Of a stretch of DNA of 64,000 bases, positions 10,625-21,189 are shown piece by piece (within the stretch, counting starts at the first letter, position 1; every line of letters begins with the position of its first letter). This DNA is from Secundilactobacillus paracollinoides DSM 15502 = JCM 11969 (GTDB lineage: Bacteria > Bacillota > Bacilli > Lactobacillales > Lactobacillaceae). The notes beneath the pieces were generated by a model. It was not told where the DNA came from and searched no databases. It was given only the letters and a program-made list of their open reading frames with translations. The stretch is from assembly GCF_001311135.1 (NCBI RefSeq), contig NZ_BBAG01000003.1:62001-126000 (forward strand), read 5' to 3'. Both the position numbers and the translations under genes were made by a program.

Positions 10625-10752
10625 AGTGCGGAACAAAGCGGTTAGAGGGCGGAGCATAAGTTAACTCTGACAGAAATGCCTGAACTTAGGCATTTTTGTC
10701 AGAGTTGGCTTATGCAGGAGCCCTCTGCTTTGTGGAGCACGTTTCGGCGTGG
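10625..10752 (+). repeat. Stop-codon palindromic element
   Basis: Starts right after the TAG stop at 10622-10624 with AGTGCGGAACAAAGCGG. The inner stem GCATAAG..AACTCTGACA.AAATGCC pairs with GGCATTTTTGTCAGAGTT.GCTTATGC; the outer stem AAAGC..GAGGGC pairs with GCCCTC..GCTTT. It ends GTGGAGCACGTTTCGGC. Confidence 0.85.
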
Positions 10753-10785
10753 TGGCCTAGAAAGACTAGCCAATATAAAATAAAG

Positions 10786-10837
10786 AACACTCAATTAACT
10801 CGCGATGTTATCCGCTGGTTAATTGAGTGTTCTTTTT
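10786..10837. terminator. Bidirectional terminator between convergent genes
   Basis: AAAGAACACTCAATTAAC pairs perfectly with GTTAATTGAGTGTTCTTT around an 18-nt loop, with T5 after it. It separates the rightward 56-aa gene from the leftward TMEM175-like gene. Confidence 0.85.
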
Positions 10838-10889
10838 GGTTGTCTTTAGTTGATTGTTTTTCACGGCTAACCATTTTCAGTACTGAGTT

Positions 10890-11095
10890 AACAGCAACGG
10901 ACCAAAGTCAAACCTGGACTTACCGGACTTAGACAGCCGAGTAATTTTGGCTACTGCGCTCCCTTTTTACGTAGACTAAACGTGTTCCGCAAAGCAAGGG
11001 GCGGCCATGTAACGGACTCTGGCAAAAAATCCAGACCCGGGATTTTCTGCCGGAGTCCGTTACATTCTGCCCCTTAACCGCTTTGCTCCACACTC
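10890..11095 (-). repeat. Stop-codon palindromic element with degenerate arm copy
   Basis: The full palindrome is at about 10976-11095: TAAACGTGTTCCGCAAAGC.AGGGGC, inner stem TGTAACGGACTCTGGC.AAAAATCC with loop AGACCCG, then the complementary arm and ..GCTTTGCTCCACACTC. To its left, 10890-10975 holds a decayed copy of the arm. Its right end touches the TGA stop of the TMEM175-like gene. Confidence 0.8.
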
Positions 11096-11695
11096 TCACC
11101 CATCCAACCGATCACTATCCTCATTAAACCGCATCCCAACAAGCACGATCTGCATCACCACGACCACCATTTGTAAAGCTGGCAGATACATCAGAATGAT
11201 CACCATCACAATCGTTTGAATCAACACCAGCTTCCAGTTTGTGAGATAGCGGTAAATATTCATCCGTTTAATATTGGTGGCCACCTCAGGATGGCCGCTC
11301 GCTTCGTTCGCTTTGATCAGACTTCTCGATAATTCAACATAAGCAAAACTCCACGCCGAATACACGATGAAATAAAAAATCTCCGGTCCCTGTTTGTTAA
11401 TACCGCGACCAACCCAAGCCGTTGCCACAGGTAAAAACGACGTCGTAAACATCCAGAAGTTGTTTGTCCAATAGATGTCACGCGTAATATGGCGCGTTTG
11501 CGTAAACATATAGTGGTGGTTATACCAGGCAGTCCCGATGAATAAGTAACCGATCGCATATGAAATAAGATAGGGTAACTGTGCCAGCATGGCTGACAAC
11601 TGAAACGACTCTGGTACCTTAAACTCGAGAATCATGATTGTTAAAATAATGGCTAAAACAGCATCCGTGAAGGCTTCAATTCGTCCTCTATTCAT
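11096..11695 (-). CDS. TMEM175/DUF1211-family membrane protein (putative K+ channel)
   Basis: About 199 residues from ATG 11695. The N-terminus MNRGRIEAFTDAVLAIILTIMI carries the R..AF(S/T)D motif that marks the first pore helix of the bacterial TMEM175 family. Around six hydrophobic segments follow, and a short acidic tail. Family members are potassium-selective leak channels, so that is the likely role; it is inferred from the motif only. An upstream ATG at 11734 would add 13 residues, but the family normally starts just before the R..AF.D motif. Its stop overlaps a palindromic element. Confidence 0.8.
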   Translation of the reverse strand: MNRGRIEAFTDAVLAIILTIMILEFKVPESFQLSAMLAQLPYLISYAIGYLFIGTAWYNHHYMFTQTRHITRDIYWTNNFWMFTTSFLPVATAWVGRGINKQGPEIFYFIVYSAWSFAYVELSRSLIKANEASGHPEVATNIKRMNIYRYLTNWKLVLIQTIVMVIILMYLPALQMVVVVMQIVLVGMRFNEDSDRLDG

Positions 11696-11766
11696 TTTGC
11701 GCACACCCCCGTTTAATCCAGAATACCCCACCATTATCCATATGCCTATTATTCCGTCTCAACGCA

Positions 11767-11801
11767 TAAAAACAGCCAAGCATGTGCTTGGCTGTTTTTA
11801 T
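11767..11801 (-). terminator. Terminator of argGH
   Basis: AAAAACAGCCAAGCA with its complement around TG, T-run on both sides; it lies directly after the argH stop and also faces the TMEM175 gene upstream region. Confidence 0.9.
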
Positions 11802-11804
11802 ACA

Positions 11805-13187
11805 TTATAAACTCAATTCTTGCTTTGCAACTTCAATTTGGTGACGAACCTGATCAAACCCAGTACCGCCCTCGGAATGCCGGCGTTCCACCGCAACTTC
11901 CGACTTTAAATCATTGTACACGTCGGCTTCGATTGCTGGGGAGGCCTGTTTAAGGTCATCTAGGGACATATCCTGCAGATTCTGGTGCGTTTGGATGCCC
12001 TTGAGCACCAATTGACCAACAATCCCATGTGCTTCTCTAAAGGGAACCCCCTTGGCAGCTAAGTAGTCTGCTAACTCAGTCGCGTTTGAAAAGTCATTTT
12101 CGGTCGCATGCTGCATATTTTCTTTCTTAACGGTCAGCGTTGACAGCATCCCGTTGAAGACCCGCAGTGCTGGCAGCAAGGTCTTGACGGTATCAAATAC
12201 GCCCTCCTTGTCTTCCTGAAGGTCCTTGTTATACGCCAACGGCAACGACTTCATGGTAGCCAATAAGCCCATTAAATGTCCATAGACCCGGCCACTCTTA
12301 CCGCGAATCAGTTCCGCCATATCGGGGTTCTTCTTCTGCGGCATGATAGAGCTGCCAGTAGTGTAGGCATCGCTGAGTTCCAAATACTGGAATTCATGGC
12401 TCACCCACATGCTGAGTTCTTCACAGAACCGCGACAGGTGCATCATGAGAATCGAGCTGTTGCTGAGAAATTCAAGCGCAAAGTCCCGGTCAGAGACAGC
12501 ATCTAGCGAGTTTGCGTACACTTCAGAAAATCCGAGTGTTTTCGCCGTCATTTGCCGATCGATTGGAAACGTGGTCCCCGCAAGCGCAGCTGCGCCCAAT
12601 GGCGACATATCGGTGTGCTTCTCGTTGAACGTCAACCGTTCCTTATCACGCTTAAACATTTGGTAATACGCCATCAAGTAGTGGCCATATGAAATCGGTT
12701 GGGCGTGCTGAAGGTGGGTGTACCCCGGCATAATCGTTTCAACATTTTCTTCAGCCATCTTCACGAGCGTCGTTTGAATCGTCGTTAATTCATCAATGAC
12801 CTTGGGCAACCGTTTCTTTAAATATAAATGAAAATCAGTTGCCACTTGGTCGTTTCGTGACCGGCCCGTATGCAGTTTCCCAGCAACGGCGCCGATCCGC
12901 TCCGTTAAGATCGATTCAATATTCATGTGGATATCTTCGTTTTCAACGGAAAATTCAAGGTTGCCAGCTTCTAAATCGGTCTGGATACCCTCCAAGCCAG
13001 CAATGATCTGGTCACTGTCGTCAGCGGTCAGAATCCCGGTAGCCTTCAACATCTTCACGTGGGCCAGTGACCCTTCGATGTCTTCCTCGGCCATCAGTTG
13101 ATCAAAGGAAATGGAGGCACCAAAAGCATCGACCCAAGCGGCAGCCTGTTCCTGAAACCGACCGCCCCATAGCTTTTTGGTACTCAT
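11805..13187 (-). CDS. argH: Argininosuccinate lyase
   Basis: 460 residues, intact. Splits argininosuccinate to arginine and fumarate, the last step of arginine synthesis. It starts [20 protein letters not shown] and carries the fumarase/ASL signature [11 protein letters not shown] with the catalytic serine loop, plus [13 protein letters not shown] and [10 protein letters not shown]. Its ATG overlaps the argG stop (TAATG), so the two genes are one translationally coupled operon. With the arginine deiminase cluster at 54-60 kb, the strain seems able both to make and to degrade arginine. Confidence 0.96.
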   Translation of the reverse strand: MSTKKLWGGRFQEQAAAWVDAFGASISFDQLMAEEDIEGSLAHVKMLKATGILTADDSDQIIAGLEGIQTDLEAGNLEFSVENEDIHMNIESILTERIGAVAGKLHTGRSRNDQVATDFHLYLKKRLPKVIDELTTIQTTLVKMAEENVETIMPGYTHLQHAQPISYGHYLMAYYQMFKRDKERLTFNEKHTDMSPLGAAALAGTTFPIDRQMTAKTLGFSEVYANSLDAVSDRDFALEFLSNSSILMMHLSRFCEELSMWVSHEFQYLELSDAYTTGSSIMPQKKNPDMAELIRGKSGRVYGHLMGLLATMKSLPLAYNKDLQEDKEGVFDTVKTLLPALRVFNGMLSTLTVKKENMQHATENDFSNATELADYLAAKGVPFREAHGIVGQLVLKGIQTHQNLQDMSLDDLKQASPAIEADVYNDLKSEVAVERRHSEGGTGFDQVRHQIEVAKQELSL

Positions 13188-14491
13188 TATTTAGCCCCCG
13201 TTTTTTCGGATTCAGCCTTCTTGTCGGTCTTCACAGCGACCTTGACCTTACTCTTGGCATTCTTGGTCACAGCGTTCACAAAGGCTGATTGTTGGTTCTT
13301 CATCTTAACTTGTGAGTATACCTGAGTTGGTAAGCCCCAAAGCTTAATGAAGCCTTTAGCAGCAATTTGGTCAAACGAATCTGAAGCCGTGTAAGTTGCC
13401 AGGTTCTTGTCATACAATGAATTGTCTGACTTCCGACCAAGTGTGATCACGTTGCCCTTAAAGAGTTCCACCTTGATAACGCCGCTCACAACTTCCTGAG
13501 TCGTTTTTAAGAAGGACTGTAAGGCGCCCATCAATGGTGAGAACCATAACGCGTTGTAAATCATTTCGCTTAACTTGTCTTCTACAACGGGCTTAAAGTG
13601 CGCCAGATCACGTTCAAAAGTCAGGTCTTCAAGTTGTTTGTGGGCCTTCATCAAAACGGTTGCTGCGGGTGCTTCGTACACTTCACGAGACTTGATACCG
13701 ACTAACCGGTTTTCAATGTGGTCGATCCGGCCAATGCCGTTTTCGCCGGCAATCTTATTTAAGTCTTGAATCAGGTCAGCCAGTTTCATTGCCTTGCCAT
13801 TCAGCTTGGTTGGGACCCCTTTAACAAACGTAATTTCAATGTCCGTCGGTGTATCTGGAGTCTTATCGATTGGGTTGGTCAGTGCATAGGCATCTTCAGG
13901 TGCTGAAACCCATGGGTCTTCCAAGACGCCGGCTTCGTTAGCCCGGCCCCAAATGTTCGCATCGATCGAATATGGTGAGTCCAGATCAATTGGAATTGGA
14001 ATATTGTGTTCCTTAGCATAGTTGATTTCTTCTTCACGAGACCAGTGCCAGTCACGAACTGGACTTAAAACTTCCAGGGCTGGATTGAGGGCGTGAATGG
14101 CAACCTCAAACCGAACCTGGTCGTTTCCTTTACCAGTGCAACCATGGGCAACGGCGGTAGCATTTTCTTGTTGTGCAACTTCAACAAGTTTTTTACTGAT
14201 TAATGGACGGGATAATGCTGAAATCAATGGGTATTCACCCTCGTAAAAGGTATGACCCTGTAACGCAACCAGCGCGTAATCTTCGGCGAATTCGTCTAAG
14301 GCGTCAATGACATAAGCTTTGACGGCGCCGACATTTAAGGCCTTTTCCTTGATGAAATCTAAATCTTTTCCCTCGCCGACATTAATACAGCAGGCAATCA
14401 CGTCATAGCCCTTGTCTTTAAGCCAAGGAATGGCAACTGAGGTATCTAAGCCTCCGGAATATGCTAATACTACTTTTTGGTTTTCTGTCAT
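13187..14491 (-). CDS. argG: Argininosuccinate synthase
   Basis: 434 residues from ATG 14491; this start is chosen over ATG 14521 because GAGAGGGA lies 8 bases before it and the sequence [20 protein letters not shown] matches the family start. SGGLDTS is the ATP PP-loop. It joins citrulline and aspartate using ATP. The enzyme family is usually 395-410 residues; here the C-terminus has an extra Lys/Ala/Glu-rich tail of about 25 residues ([20 protein letters not shown]), which does not look like part of the fold. First gene of the argGH operon. Confidence 0.95.
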   Translation of the reverse strand: MTENQKVVLAYSGGLDTSVAIPWLKDKGYDVIACCINVGEGKDLDFIKEKALNVGAVKAYVIDALDEFAEDYALVALQGHTFYEGEYPLISALSRPLISKKLVEVAQQENATAVAHGCTGKGNDQVRFEVAIHALNPALEVLSPVRDWHWSREEEINYAKEHNIPIPIDLDSPYSIDANIWGRANEAGVLEDPWVSAPEDAYALTNPIDKTPDTPTDIEITFVKGVPTKLNGKAMKLADLIQDLNKIAGENGIGRIDHIENRLVGIKSREVYEAPAATVLMKAHKQLEDLTFERDLAHFKPVVEDKLSEMIYNALWFSPLMGALQSFLKTTQEVVSGVIKVELFKGNVITLGRKSDNSLYDKNLATYTASDSFDQIAAKGFIKLWGLPTQVYSQVKMKNQQSAFVNAVTKNAKSKVKVAVKTDKKAESEKTGAK

Positions 14492-14583
14492 ATGATTATC
14501 CCTCTCATTTCTTAATTTCAACTTAATAAATTAGAGGTTAACACCTTTATTCAGAAATTACAACCTTTTTTGAAATTTATACA

Positions 14584-14601
14584 TGAATTTAACGATATTC
14601 A
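14584..14601. promoter_or_regulatory. Possible ArgR operator upstream of argG
   Basis: Inverted repeat TGAATTTAACGATATTCA, about 95 bases before argG. The half-sites TGAAT/ATTCA fit the ARG box, but their 8-bp spacing is larger than the usual 4 bp, so this is tentative. Confidence 0.35.
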
Positions 14602-14685
14602 CGTTTAATATACATTAAGTTTTCTAATATTCAGGATGAAAACAGGTAATAAAATTAGAATAGTTGTAATAATATACAAAAAAAC

Positions 14686-14720
14686 GACTTAAAATCATAT
14701 AAAAATTGATCTTAAGTCGC
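14686..14720 (-). terminator. Terminator of the engB-mazG transcript
   Basis: CGACTTAA.ATCA pairs with TGAT.TTAAGTCG; on the minus strand it is followed by T7. The flanking A/T-rich stretch also contains the argG promoter region; no gene is present between 14492 and 14784. Confidence 0.8.
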
Positions 14721-14784
14721 TCTATTTTTGATTTTTTAATGTTGTTTTCTGAAACCGTCACCAATGGTAATAATTGCAAGTCAC

Positions 14785-15090
14785 TTATGATTCCGGTTGG
14801 TTTTGATACCCGTTTGGATAGCGTTCGTTCAATCGTTGGATGTTGTCCTTAGCAACCTCGTCAAAGGGAATGTTTGCCCATTCAGCAACCTGTGACAGAT
14901 ACCAGAGAACATCACCCATTTCCTTGGTCAGTGTCTCACGGTCGAGATCCTTTCCTTGAAACGTGTACTGCTTAACGAGGTCGACAACTTCGCCAGTCTC
15001 GCTTGAAAGTCCGAGGGCGCAGTTTGTTAACACCTGTTCACTGCCGTAAAGTGTCCGGTTCGCTGCTTGTTGGTAATCGTTAAAATTCAT
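14785..15090 (-). CDS. MazG-like nucleotide pyrophosphohydrolase
   Basis: 101 residues from ATG 15090 (RBS GGAGG about 10 bases upstream). The motif [16 protein letters not shown] and [18 protein letters not shown] give the E..E....E..D metal-binding helices of the MazG/dUTPase all-alpha superfamily. It probably hydrolyses non-canonical or excess NTPs (house-cleaning). The start codon overlaps the engB stop (ATGA), so the genes are coupled. The longer open frame beginning at 15132 would run back into engB and is less likely. Confidence 0.85.
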   Translation of the reverse strand: MNFNDYQQAANRTLYGSEQVLTNCALGLSSETGEVVDLVKQYTFQGKDLDRETLTKEMGDVLWYLSQVAEWANIPFDEVAKDNIQRLNERYPNGYQNQPES

Positions 15091-15686
15091 CCTAATTTGC
15101 CTCCAAATGCTTGTGTCTCGATCCAATCCCACACCGCATCCTTGCCCATTTTCGTCTGGGCGGAAAACGGCAACAACGCGTCTTCAGGCTTCAGCTGCAA
15201 CGTCTTTTTGATCATGCTGAGCTGCTTATTCCACTTTCCCCGTGAAATTTTATCCAATTTAGTGGCAACGACTAGGGTTGGAATATCGTAGTACGCCAGC
15301 CAGGTATACATTTGCTGATCATCCTTGGTTGGCTCGTGACGACCGTCAACAAGCGAAACAACGCCGCGCAATTGTTCTCGTTGGGTTAAATAAGTTTCAA
15401 TCATTTGCCCCCATTTTTCCCGATCGGTTCGCGAAGCCTTGGCATAACCGTAACCTGGAACGTCAACAAAGTACATCTGGGATTCAACGTGATAAAAATT
15501 CAGAGTCTGCGTCTTACCCGGTTGACTAGACGTGTGCGCGTAACTGTTTCGATTGATCAACACGTTGGTCAACGACGACTTCCCAACGTTGGAGCGTCCC
15601 ACCAACGCAATCTCCGGATCCCCGGTCGTTGGATATTGTTTGGGGTCAACGGCGCTCATTACTAATTCCACATCATGGACTTCCAT
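15087..15686 (-). CDS. engB: Ribosome biogenesis GTP-binding protein EngB/YsxC
   Basis: 199 residues, intact. A small GTPase needed for late 50S assembly. G1 [10 protein letters not shown]2 region [14 protein letters not shown]3 DVPGYGYAK and G4 TKLDK are present, the arrangement specific to EngB. It follows clpX on the same strand after a terminator (clpX-engB is a common order in lactobacilli). Confidence 0.96.
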   Translation of the reverse strand: MEVHDVELVMSAVDPKQYPTTGDPEIALVGRSNVGKSSLTNVLINRNSYAHTSSQPGKTQTLNFYHVESQMYFVDVPGYGYAKASRTDREKWGQMIETYLTQREQLRGVVSLVDGRHEPTKDDQQMYTWLAYYDIPTLVVATKLDKISRGKWNKQLSMIKKTLQLKPEDALLPFSAQTKMGKDAVWDWIETQAFGGKLG

Positions 15687-15789
15687 GCTGAAATCCCTCC
15701 TTAAATATGCTGTGTTCTATCATATCATGGCTGGCGAACTGGGTGTACAGAATTTGTATGACCCAAGCTCGTCACCTGTAAAAAGGCCA

Positions 15790-15847
15790 CAAAAAATGCC
15801 CATCAACGCGACTGTCATTCACATACAGCCGTTGGTGGACATTTTTG
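15790..15847 (-). terminator. Terminator of clpX
   Basis: AAAAAATG.CCATCAACG pairs with CGTTGGTGG.CATTTTT around a 21-nt loop, 33 bases after the clpX stop. Confidence 0.75.
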
Positions 15848-15879
15848 ATAGCCGCTATAAGTGGCAATTGGTTCCCCAA

Positions 15880-17146
15880 TTAAGAGGCTTTTTGATCCTT
15901 TAAAATCAATTGTGGTTCCTCATGGTCCTTTACCGTTTCACCGGTAACCACAACTTTTTCGACATCATCACGACTTGGTAATTCGAACATGATATCGCGC
16001 ATAACGTCTTCAATGATGGACCGCAGACCACGAGCACCAGTATTACGCTTCAGGGCTAATTTCGCCATTTCACGCAGTCCTGCAGCGTCAAATTCCAATT
16101 GGACGCCATCGAGGGACAAGAGCTTTTGATACTGCTTAACCAGCGCGTTCTTTGGTTCGGTCAGAATTCGCACAAGGTCTTCTTCTGATAACTTCTCAAG
16201 GGCTGTCAAGATTGGCAACCGCCCGATAAATTCTGGAATCAAACCGAATTCAAGCATGTCTTCTGGAACGACCCGTTGCATCAGACTTTCAGAACCATTG
16301 ATTGGTTGGTGCGTTGAATCCGTCCCAAACCCAATGGTCTTGTCACCCAACCGGTTTTTAACGATCGTTTCGATGCCGTCAAAGGCCCCACCCACGATAA
16401 ACAAAATATTCGTGGTATCGATCTGAATAAATTCCTGTTGTGGGTGCTTACGACCACCCTGCGGCGGCACGTTGGCAATGGTGCCTTCCAAGATCTTTAA
16501 GAGTGCTTGTTGAACCCCTTCACCTGATACATCACGAGTGATGGAGACATTTTCAGCCTTCTTAGCGATCTTATCGATTTCATCAATGTAAATGATACCC
16601 TTTTCAGCCCGTTCAACGTCATAATCAGCGTTTTGCAGCATCTTCAGCAGGATATTTTCCACGTCTTCACCAACGTAACCGGCTTCAGTCAAAGTCGTTG
16701 CGTCAGCAATTGCAAACGGCACGTTCAAGATCTTTGCCAGGGTCTGGGCAAGATAAGTCTTCCCGGAACCAGTGGGTCCAATCATTGTGATGTTACTCTT
16801 CTGTAATTCAGGACCCTCAGCGCCCTCGCTGGTGGCCATTTCGTTCACACGTTTATAATGGTTGTAAACCGCTACTGAAAGCGTTTTTTTTCGCTTCATT
16901 TTGGCCAATTACGTACTGGTTCAAGGAATCCACGATCTGTTGTGGTGTTGGAACATCAAAAACAGTCTCTTCTGCAGTTTCGTTGAACTCTTCATCAATG
17001 ATTTCTTTGCATAAATCAATACATTCATTACAAATGTACACACCAGGACCCGCAACAATTTTCTTAACTTGATCCTGTGATTTACCACAAAAAGAACAAT
17101 TTACGGGGCCATTTACGTCGGTATTTTCAAACAATTTATGAGTCAC
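15880..17146 (-). CDS. clpX: ATP-dependent Clp protease ATPase subunit ClpX (frameshifted)
   Basis: 421 residues when repaired. It unfolds substrates for the ClpP protease. N-terminal zinc-binding domain with four Cys (NCSFCGKS and [11 protein letters not shown]), Walker A GPTGSGKT, Walker [18 protein letters not shown] pore region and the sensor-2 motif [10 protein letters not shown] are visible. The break is in an A8 run at about 16887-16894; removing one A gives [19 protein letters not shown]. This is one of only two breaks in the window that look like an added base. The start [10 protein letters not shown] is at 17146. Confidence 0.93.
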
Positions 17147-17242
17147 CCCTTCGTAGTTTTAAGGACACTAGGACGATTTCCCAATGCAATTGCTACTATA
17201 CCATAGAACAGTCGGCATGCAAAAGAATTTACCCTAGCTCCA

Positions 17243-17293
17243 AACAAAAGGCCCTGGCAAGATCAGAAATCTCATCTCAGGGCCTTTTGTTTA
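17243..17293 (-). terminator. Terminator of tig
   Basis: AAACAAAAGGCCCTG with exact complement CAGGGCCTTTTGTTT; lies 26 bases after the tig stop on the minus strand. Confidence 0.85.
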
Positions 17294-17318
17294 TGACGAT
17301 TGAGTTGACGATTAAAGC

Positions 17319-18635
17319 TTACTTCTCGTCTTCTTTTTCGTCCTTCTTAGACTTGTCTTGCTTAGCTGTATCGCGGACCAAGGCAACGGCGTCTTGAACA
17401 GCAATATCATGCTTCAACATATCGTCACTCAATGCTGAGCGAACAGCTGATTCTTCCATACCATATTGGCCGGCAAGATCAGTGACTTCTTTGTTGATTT
17501 CGTCGTCAGAAGGTTCGATCTTTTCAGCTTCAACGATGGCTTCCAAAACAAGGTTCGTCTTGACACGACGTTCTGCGTCTGAAGCAAATTGCTTGTGCAG
17601 GTCGTCTTCAGTCGTCCCAGTTAACTGGAAGTACGTCTTAGGATCGATGCCTTGTTGTTGCATGTTAGCCAAGTATTGGTCCATTTGACGGTGAATATCG
17701 TCTTCAACCATGGCAGCAGGAACGTCTTCGATGGTGGCGTTGTCAACAGCTTCGCGAATTGCTTCATCTTCGATAGCTTCTTGAGCAGCGTTCGTCTTTT
17801 GTTCCTTTAATTCGTCTTTGATCTTAGCCTTTAATTCGTCAAGACTGTCAACTTCTTCGTCAACGTCCTTAGCAAATTCGTCGTCAAGGGCTGGTAATTC
17901 CTTAGCCTTAACTTCGTGAATCGTCGTCTTAAAGGTTGCTTCTTTACCCTGAAGGTCTTCAGCTTGGTAGTCATCTGGGAAGGTGACTTTAACTTCAACA
18001 TCTTCACCAGCTTTATGGCCAACCAATTGGTCTTCAAAGCCAGGGATAAATGAGTTAGAGCCTAATTCAAGTGAGTAGTTGTCAGCTTTACCGCCATCAA
18101 ACTGCTTACCATCAACGTAACCATCAAAGTCAATGACAACAGTGTCGCCCTTGGCTGCAGGTTGGTCTTCTTTAAGCACTAATTCAGCTTGTTGTTGTTG
18201 ACGACGTTCGAGTTCGGCATCAATGTCCTTTTGGTAGACACGGGTGTTTTGCTTAGTGACACTTAAGTCCTTGTATTCGCCTAACTTAACGTCTGGCTTA
18301 ACGGTAACAACCGCCTTTAATACCCAAGCTTGACCCTTTTCCATTGATTCAACGTTAACTTCTGGTTGGTCAACGGGTTCGATTCCTACTTCTTCAATAG
18401 CAGCAGCGTAAGCGTCTGGTAAGACGATGTTTAAAGCGTCTTGGTAAAGTGCTTCTTCACCATACATTTGGTTGAAGATTTGACGCGGCACCTTTCCCTT
18501 ACGGAAACCAGGAACAGCTAAGTTCTTCTTGGTTTTAGCAAAGGCTTGATCCAAGCCCTTCTTAATTTGGTCGGCACCAATTTCAAAGGTCAGTTCGCCC
18601 TTGTTGGTTTCCTTCTTTTCCCATTTTGCAGACAT
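17319..18635 (-). CDS. tig: Trigger factor (ribosome-bound chaperone, peptidyl-prolyl isomerase)
   Basis: 438 residues, intact. N-terminal ribosome-binding domain with the signature GFRKGKVPR (residues about 44-52), central FKBP-type PPIase domain ([37 protein letters not shown]) and a long helical C-terminal chaperone domain ending in an acidic/lysine tail. It folds nascent chains at the ribosome exit. It sits between tuf and clpX, all leftward, but each has its own terminator. Confidence 0.96.
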   Translation of the reverse strand: MSAKWEKKETNKGELTFEIGADQIKKGLDQAFAKTKKNLAVPGFRKGKVPRQIFNQMYGEEALYQDALNIVLPDAYAAAIEEVGIEPVDQPEVNVESMEKGQAWVLKAVVTVKPDVKLGEYKDLSVTKQNTRVYQKDIDAELERRQQQQAELVLKEDQPAAKGDTVVIDFDGYVDGKQFDGGKADNYSLELGSNSFIPGFEDQLVGHKAGEDVEVKVTFPDDYQAEDLQGKEATFKTTIHEVKAKELPALDDEFAKDVDEEVDSLDELKAKIKDELKEQKTNAAQEAIEDEAIREAVDNATIEDVPAAMVEDDIHRQMDQYLANMQQQGIDPKTYFQLTGTTEDDLHKQFASDAERRVKTNLVLEAIVEAEKIEPSDDEINKEVTDLAGQYGMEESAVRSALSDDMLKHDIAVQDAVALVRDTAKQDKSKKDEKEDEK

Positions 18636-18792
18636 TATTTTCCCTCCGAATCAAATATCTCTTGAATACGATCATATTCAAATTGCGTACAGCTTTTAGT
18701 TTACCGTATACGCGAAAAAAAGTAAAACTATTTCGGCAAAAATCACCGTCAATCCGGTGATATTACTGAATTTGTAACCATTATTAACAATA

Positions 18793-18824
18793 AAAAAAGC
18801 CCGAAAAGGAAACCTTCTCGGACT
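18793..18824 (-). terminator. Terminator of tuf
   Basis: AAGCCCGA.AAGG and CCTT.TCGG.CTT form a stem of 11-12 pairs, with T-run on the minus strand. Confidence 0.8.
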
Positions 18825-18849
18825 TCTCTTGTTCATTTAGGCTAAAAGT

Positions 18850-20037
18850 TTAGTCCATGATGTCTGAAACGACACCGGCACCAACAGTATGGCCACCTTC
18901 ACGGACAGTGAACTTAGTACCCTTTTCAATGGCAGCTGGGGCAATTAAGTCAACTTCGAAAGTGACGTTATCGCCAGGCATAACCATTTCTACGCCATCA
19001 GGCAATTCGATAACACCAGTGATATCAGTGGTGTGGAAGTAGAATTGAGGACGGTAGTTTGAGAAGAATGGCGTATGACGGCCACCTTCTTCTTTAGAAA
19101 GGATATATACTTCACCCTTGAACTTCTTGTGAGTTTGGATTGAACCTGGAGCTGCAAGCACTTGGCCACGAACAACTTGTTCACGGTTAATACCACGCAA
19201 CAGAACACCAACGTTATCGCCGGCTTCACCAAATTCCAAAGTCTTACGGAACATTTCCAAACCAGTTACGGTACTCTTCAAGATTTCTTCTTTAAGACCG
19301 ACGATTTCAACTTCGTCACCGACTTTGATCGTACCACGATCGATACGACCAGAAGCAACAGTACCACGACCAGTAATGGTGAAGACGTCTTCAACAGGCA
19401 TCAAGAATGGCTTGTCGTTATCACGAACTGGTGTTGGGATGTATTCATCAACAACGTCCATTAAGTGTAAAATAACCTTTTCTTGTTCTGGATCGCCTTC
19501 AAGGGCCTTCAATGCAGAACCGCGGATAACTGGAATATCATCACCAGGGTAATCGTATTCTGAAAGTAATTCACGGACTTCCATTTCAACCAAGTCGATC
19601 AATTCGTCGTCATCAACTAAGTCGGTCTTGTTTAAGAATACAACGATGTATTCAACACCAACTTGGCGAGCCAACAGAATGTGTTCACGCGTTTGTGGCA
19701 TAGGACCATCAGTTGCGGCAACAACTAAGATAGCACCATCCATTTGTGCGGCACCAGTGATCATGTTCTTGATGTAATCAGCATGTCCTGGGGCGTCAAT
19801 ATGTGCATAGTGACGCTTTTCAGTTTCGTATTCAACGTGGGCAGTGTTGATCGTGATACCACGTTCACGTTCCTCAGGTGCCTTATCAATGTCAGCATAA
19901 TCTTCAGCCTTAGCCAAGCCTTTAGCGGCTAAAACCTTAGTGATTGCTGCAGTCAAAGTGGTCTTCCCATGGTCAATATGGCCAATAGTACCAATGTTTA
20001 CATGGGGCTTAGTTCTTTCATATGTTTCCTTTGCCAT
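18850..20037 (-). CDS. tuf: Elongation factor Tu
   Basis: 395 residues, intact. Delivers aminoacyl-tRNA to the ribosome. G1 [10 protein letters not shown]2 [15 protein letters not shown]3 DAPGHADY, G4 NKTD and domain 2/3 signatures are all present. The gene stands alone with its own strong promoter and terminator, as in many lactobacilli, and not in the str operon. Codon choice is strongly biased, as expected for a very highly expressed protein. Confidence 0.98.
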   Translation of the reverse strand: MAKETYERTKPHVNIGTIGHIDHGKTTLTAAITKVLAAKGLAKAEDYADIDKAPEERERGITINTAHVEYETEKRHYAHIDAPGHADYIKNMITGAAQMDGAILVVAATDGPMPQTREHILLARQVGVEYIVVFLNKTDLVDDDELIDLVEMEVRELLSEYDYPGDDIPVIRGSALKALEGDPEQEKVILHLMDVVDEYIPTPVRDNDKPFLMPVEDVFTITGRGTVASGRIDRGTIKVGDEVEIVGLKEEILKSTVTGLEMFRKTLEFGEAGDNVGVLLRGINREQVVRGQVLAAPGSIQTHKKFKGEVYILSKEEGGRHTPFFSNYRPQFYFHTTDITGVIELPDGVEMVMPGDNVTFEVDLIAPAAIEKGTKFTVREGGHTVGAGVVSDIMD

Positions 20038-20105
20038 TAATGAAACCTCCTGTATTTTTCACAAAGATAATGCTGGCCATAAAAACCAGCAACCCTTTGG
20101 TGTAA

Positions 20106-20134
20106 ATTATACTACTTCTTCCCGAAAAGGTAAA
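20106..20134 (-). promoter_or_regulatory. Promoter of tuf
   Basis: On the minus strand TTTACC (20129-20134), 17 bp spacer, perfect TATAAT (20106-20111), about 70 bases before the ATG. RBS AGGAGG is at 20044-20050. Confidence 0.75.
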
Positions 20135-20237
20135 TCGAGAATCCCTCAAGAAGAATCCTTAAAACATTATATAGACTGGGTAATCGTTTGTAAACAAAAA
20201 TGTGTGTTTTTTCGTGATTTTTCACGATTTTTTTCAA

Positions 20238-21127
20238 TTACGACGTCATTTCCTGCATCATTTCACCTAACCGCCCCTGCCAGTCGATCATCTGCTGGGT
20301 CGTGGGGTCATCATCCCCATCTGAAATCTGACCAGTCAACACGCACACCCATTTTTGTGGCGCCGTCACCGCCCGATTTACAAACGGATAGAGCAGCGAT
20401 AACTGGACCCTCAGTGACTCGGCATAGAGCTGCTGCGTGATTGGGTCATCATCAGCCAAAAGCGTCTGTAGTGCGTCTTGCGTGGTCTGAACAACAGGCA
20501 GATCATCGAGCAGGCTTAACTGACTGGGCACCACATCGGTCGCCGTACCATCTAGCCAAACATAGCTGACTGGGTCAGTGACCTTCAGCTTGGTCAGCAT
20601 TTCCAACAGGCTCACCCGAACGATTGGTTTGACAAATGGATCCGTCAGTAAATGCGTCACTGCTGTTTGCCACTCGGCTATCGGCAGTGCCTTTCCCATT
20701 TCAAACTGGTGACGTTGTTCTGTCACATCACCAGCGCTTAATTGATAAAAAGTTTGATACCGTTGTTTAAAATCAGCCGTTGGCGAACGGCGGCTTCGTA
20801 CTCAGTGACCAGCAACGTCATTTCCTGTGGGACATCAGGTAACGTGACCATTGCGATTCGGACCATGATGTTCAGGTGATTTGCCAGCATGATCTTGGCC
20901 CATAAAATCATGTGGTAGTGATCCTCAAAATAGCTTTGTTCCTGTTCCCGCATCACTGCTAAGGCGATCTCATACTGTGCCAGTTCATAGTGGCACTTGA
21001 CTACCAGATGGTTCAACTTAACCGTTTTGTTTTCTTGATAGAGTTGATCATAAAGGCGCGCCGCTGTCGCCCAATCCTCAGCCTTAAAGGCATCGTTTGC
21101 AGTTTTCAACACCCGTTCATTTGCCAT
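20238..21127 (-). CDS. TPR-repeat protein of unknown function (frameshifted)
   Basis: About 296 residues after repair. ATG 21127 is chosen because GGGAGG precedes it. The N-terminal part is helical with tetratricopeptide-like pairs (ANDAFKAEDWATAARLYDQL; KCHYELAQYEIALAVMREQE). One A lost in an A run near 20769 breaks the frame; repaired it reads LKQRYQTFYQLSAGDVTEQR. The C-terminal half is acidic and of unknown fold. No signal peptide. It lies directly after rnjB behind a strong terminator. A scaffold or protein-protein role is the only inference I can make. Confidence 0.75.
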
Positions 21128-21140
21128 TTTTGCCTCCCTA

Positions 21141-21182
21141 AAACAGCGACCGTGCTCCATGCCTGGAGTACGGTCGCTGTTT
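21141..21182 (-). terminator. Terminator of rnjB
   Basis: AAACAGCGACCGT.CTCCA pairs with TGGAG.ACGGTCGCTGTTT, a long GC-rich stem 8 bases after the rnjB stop. Confidence 0.85.
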
Positions 21183-21189
21183 GATTATC

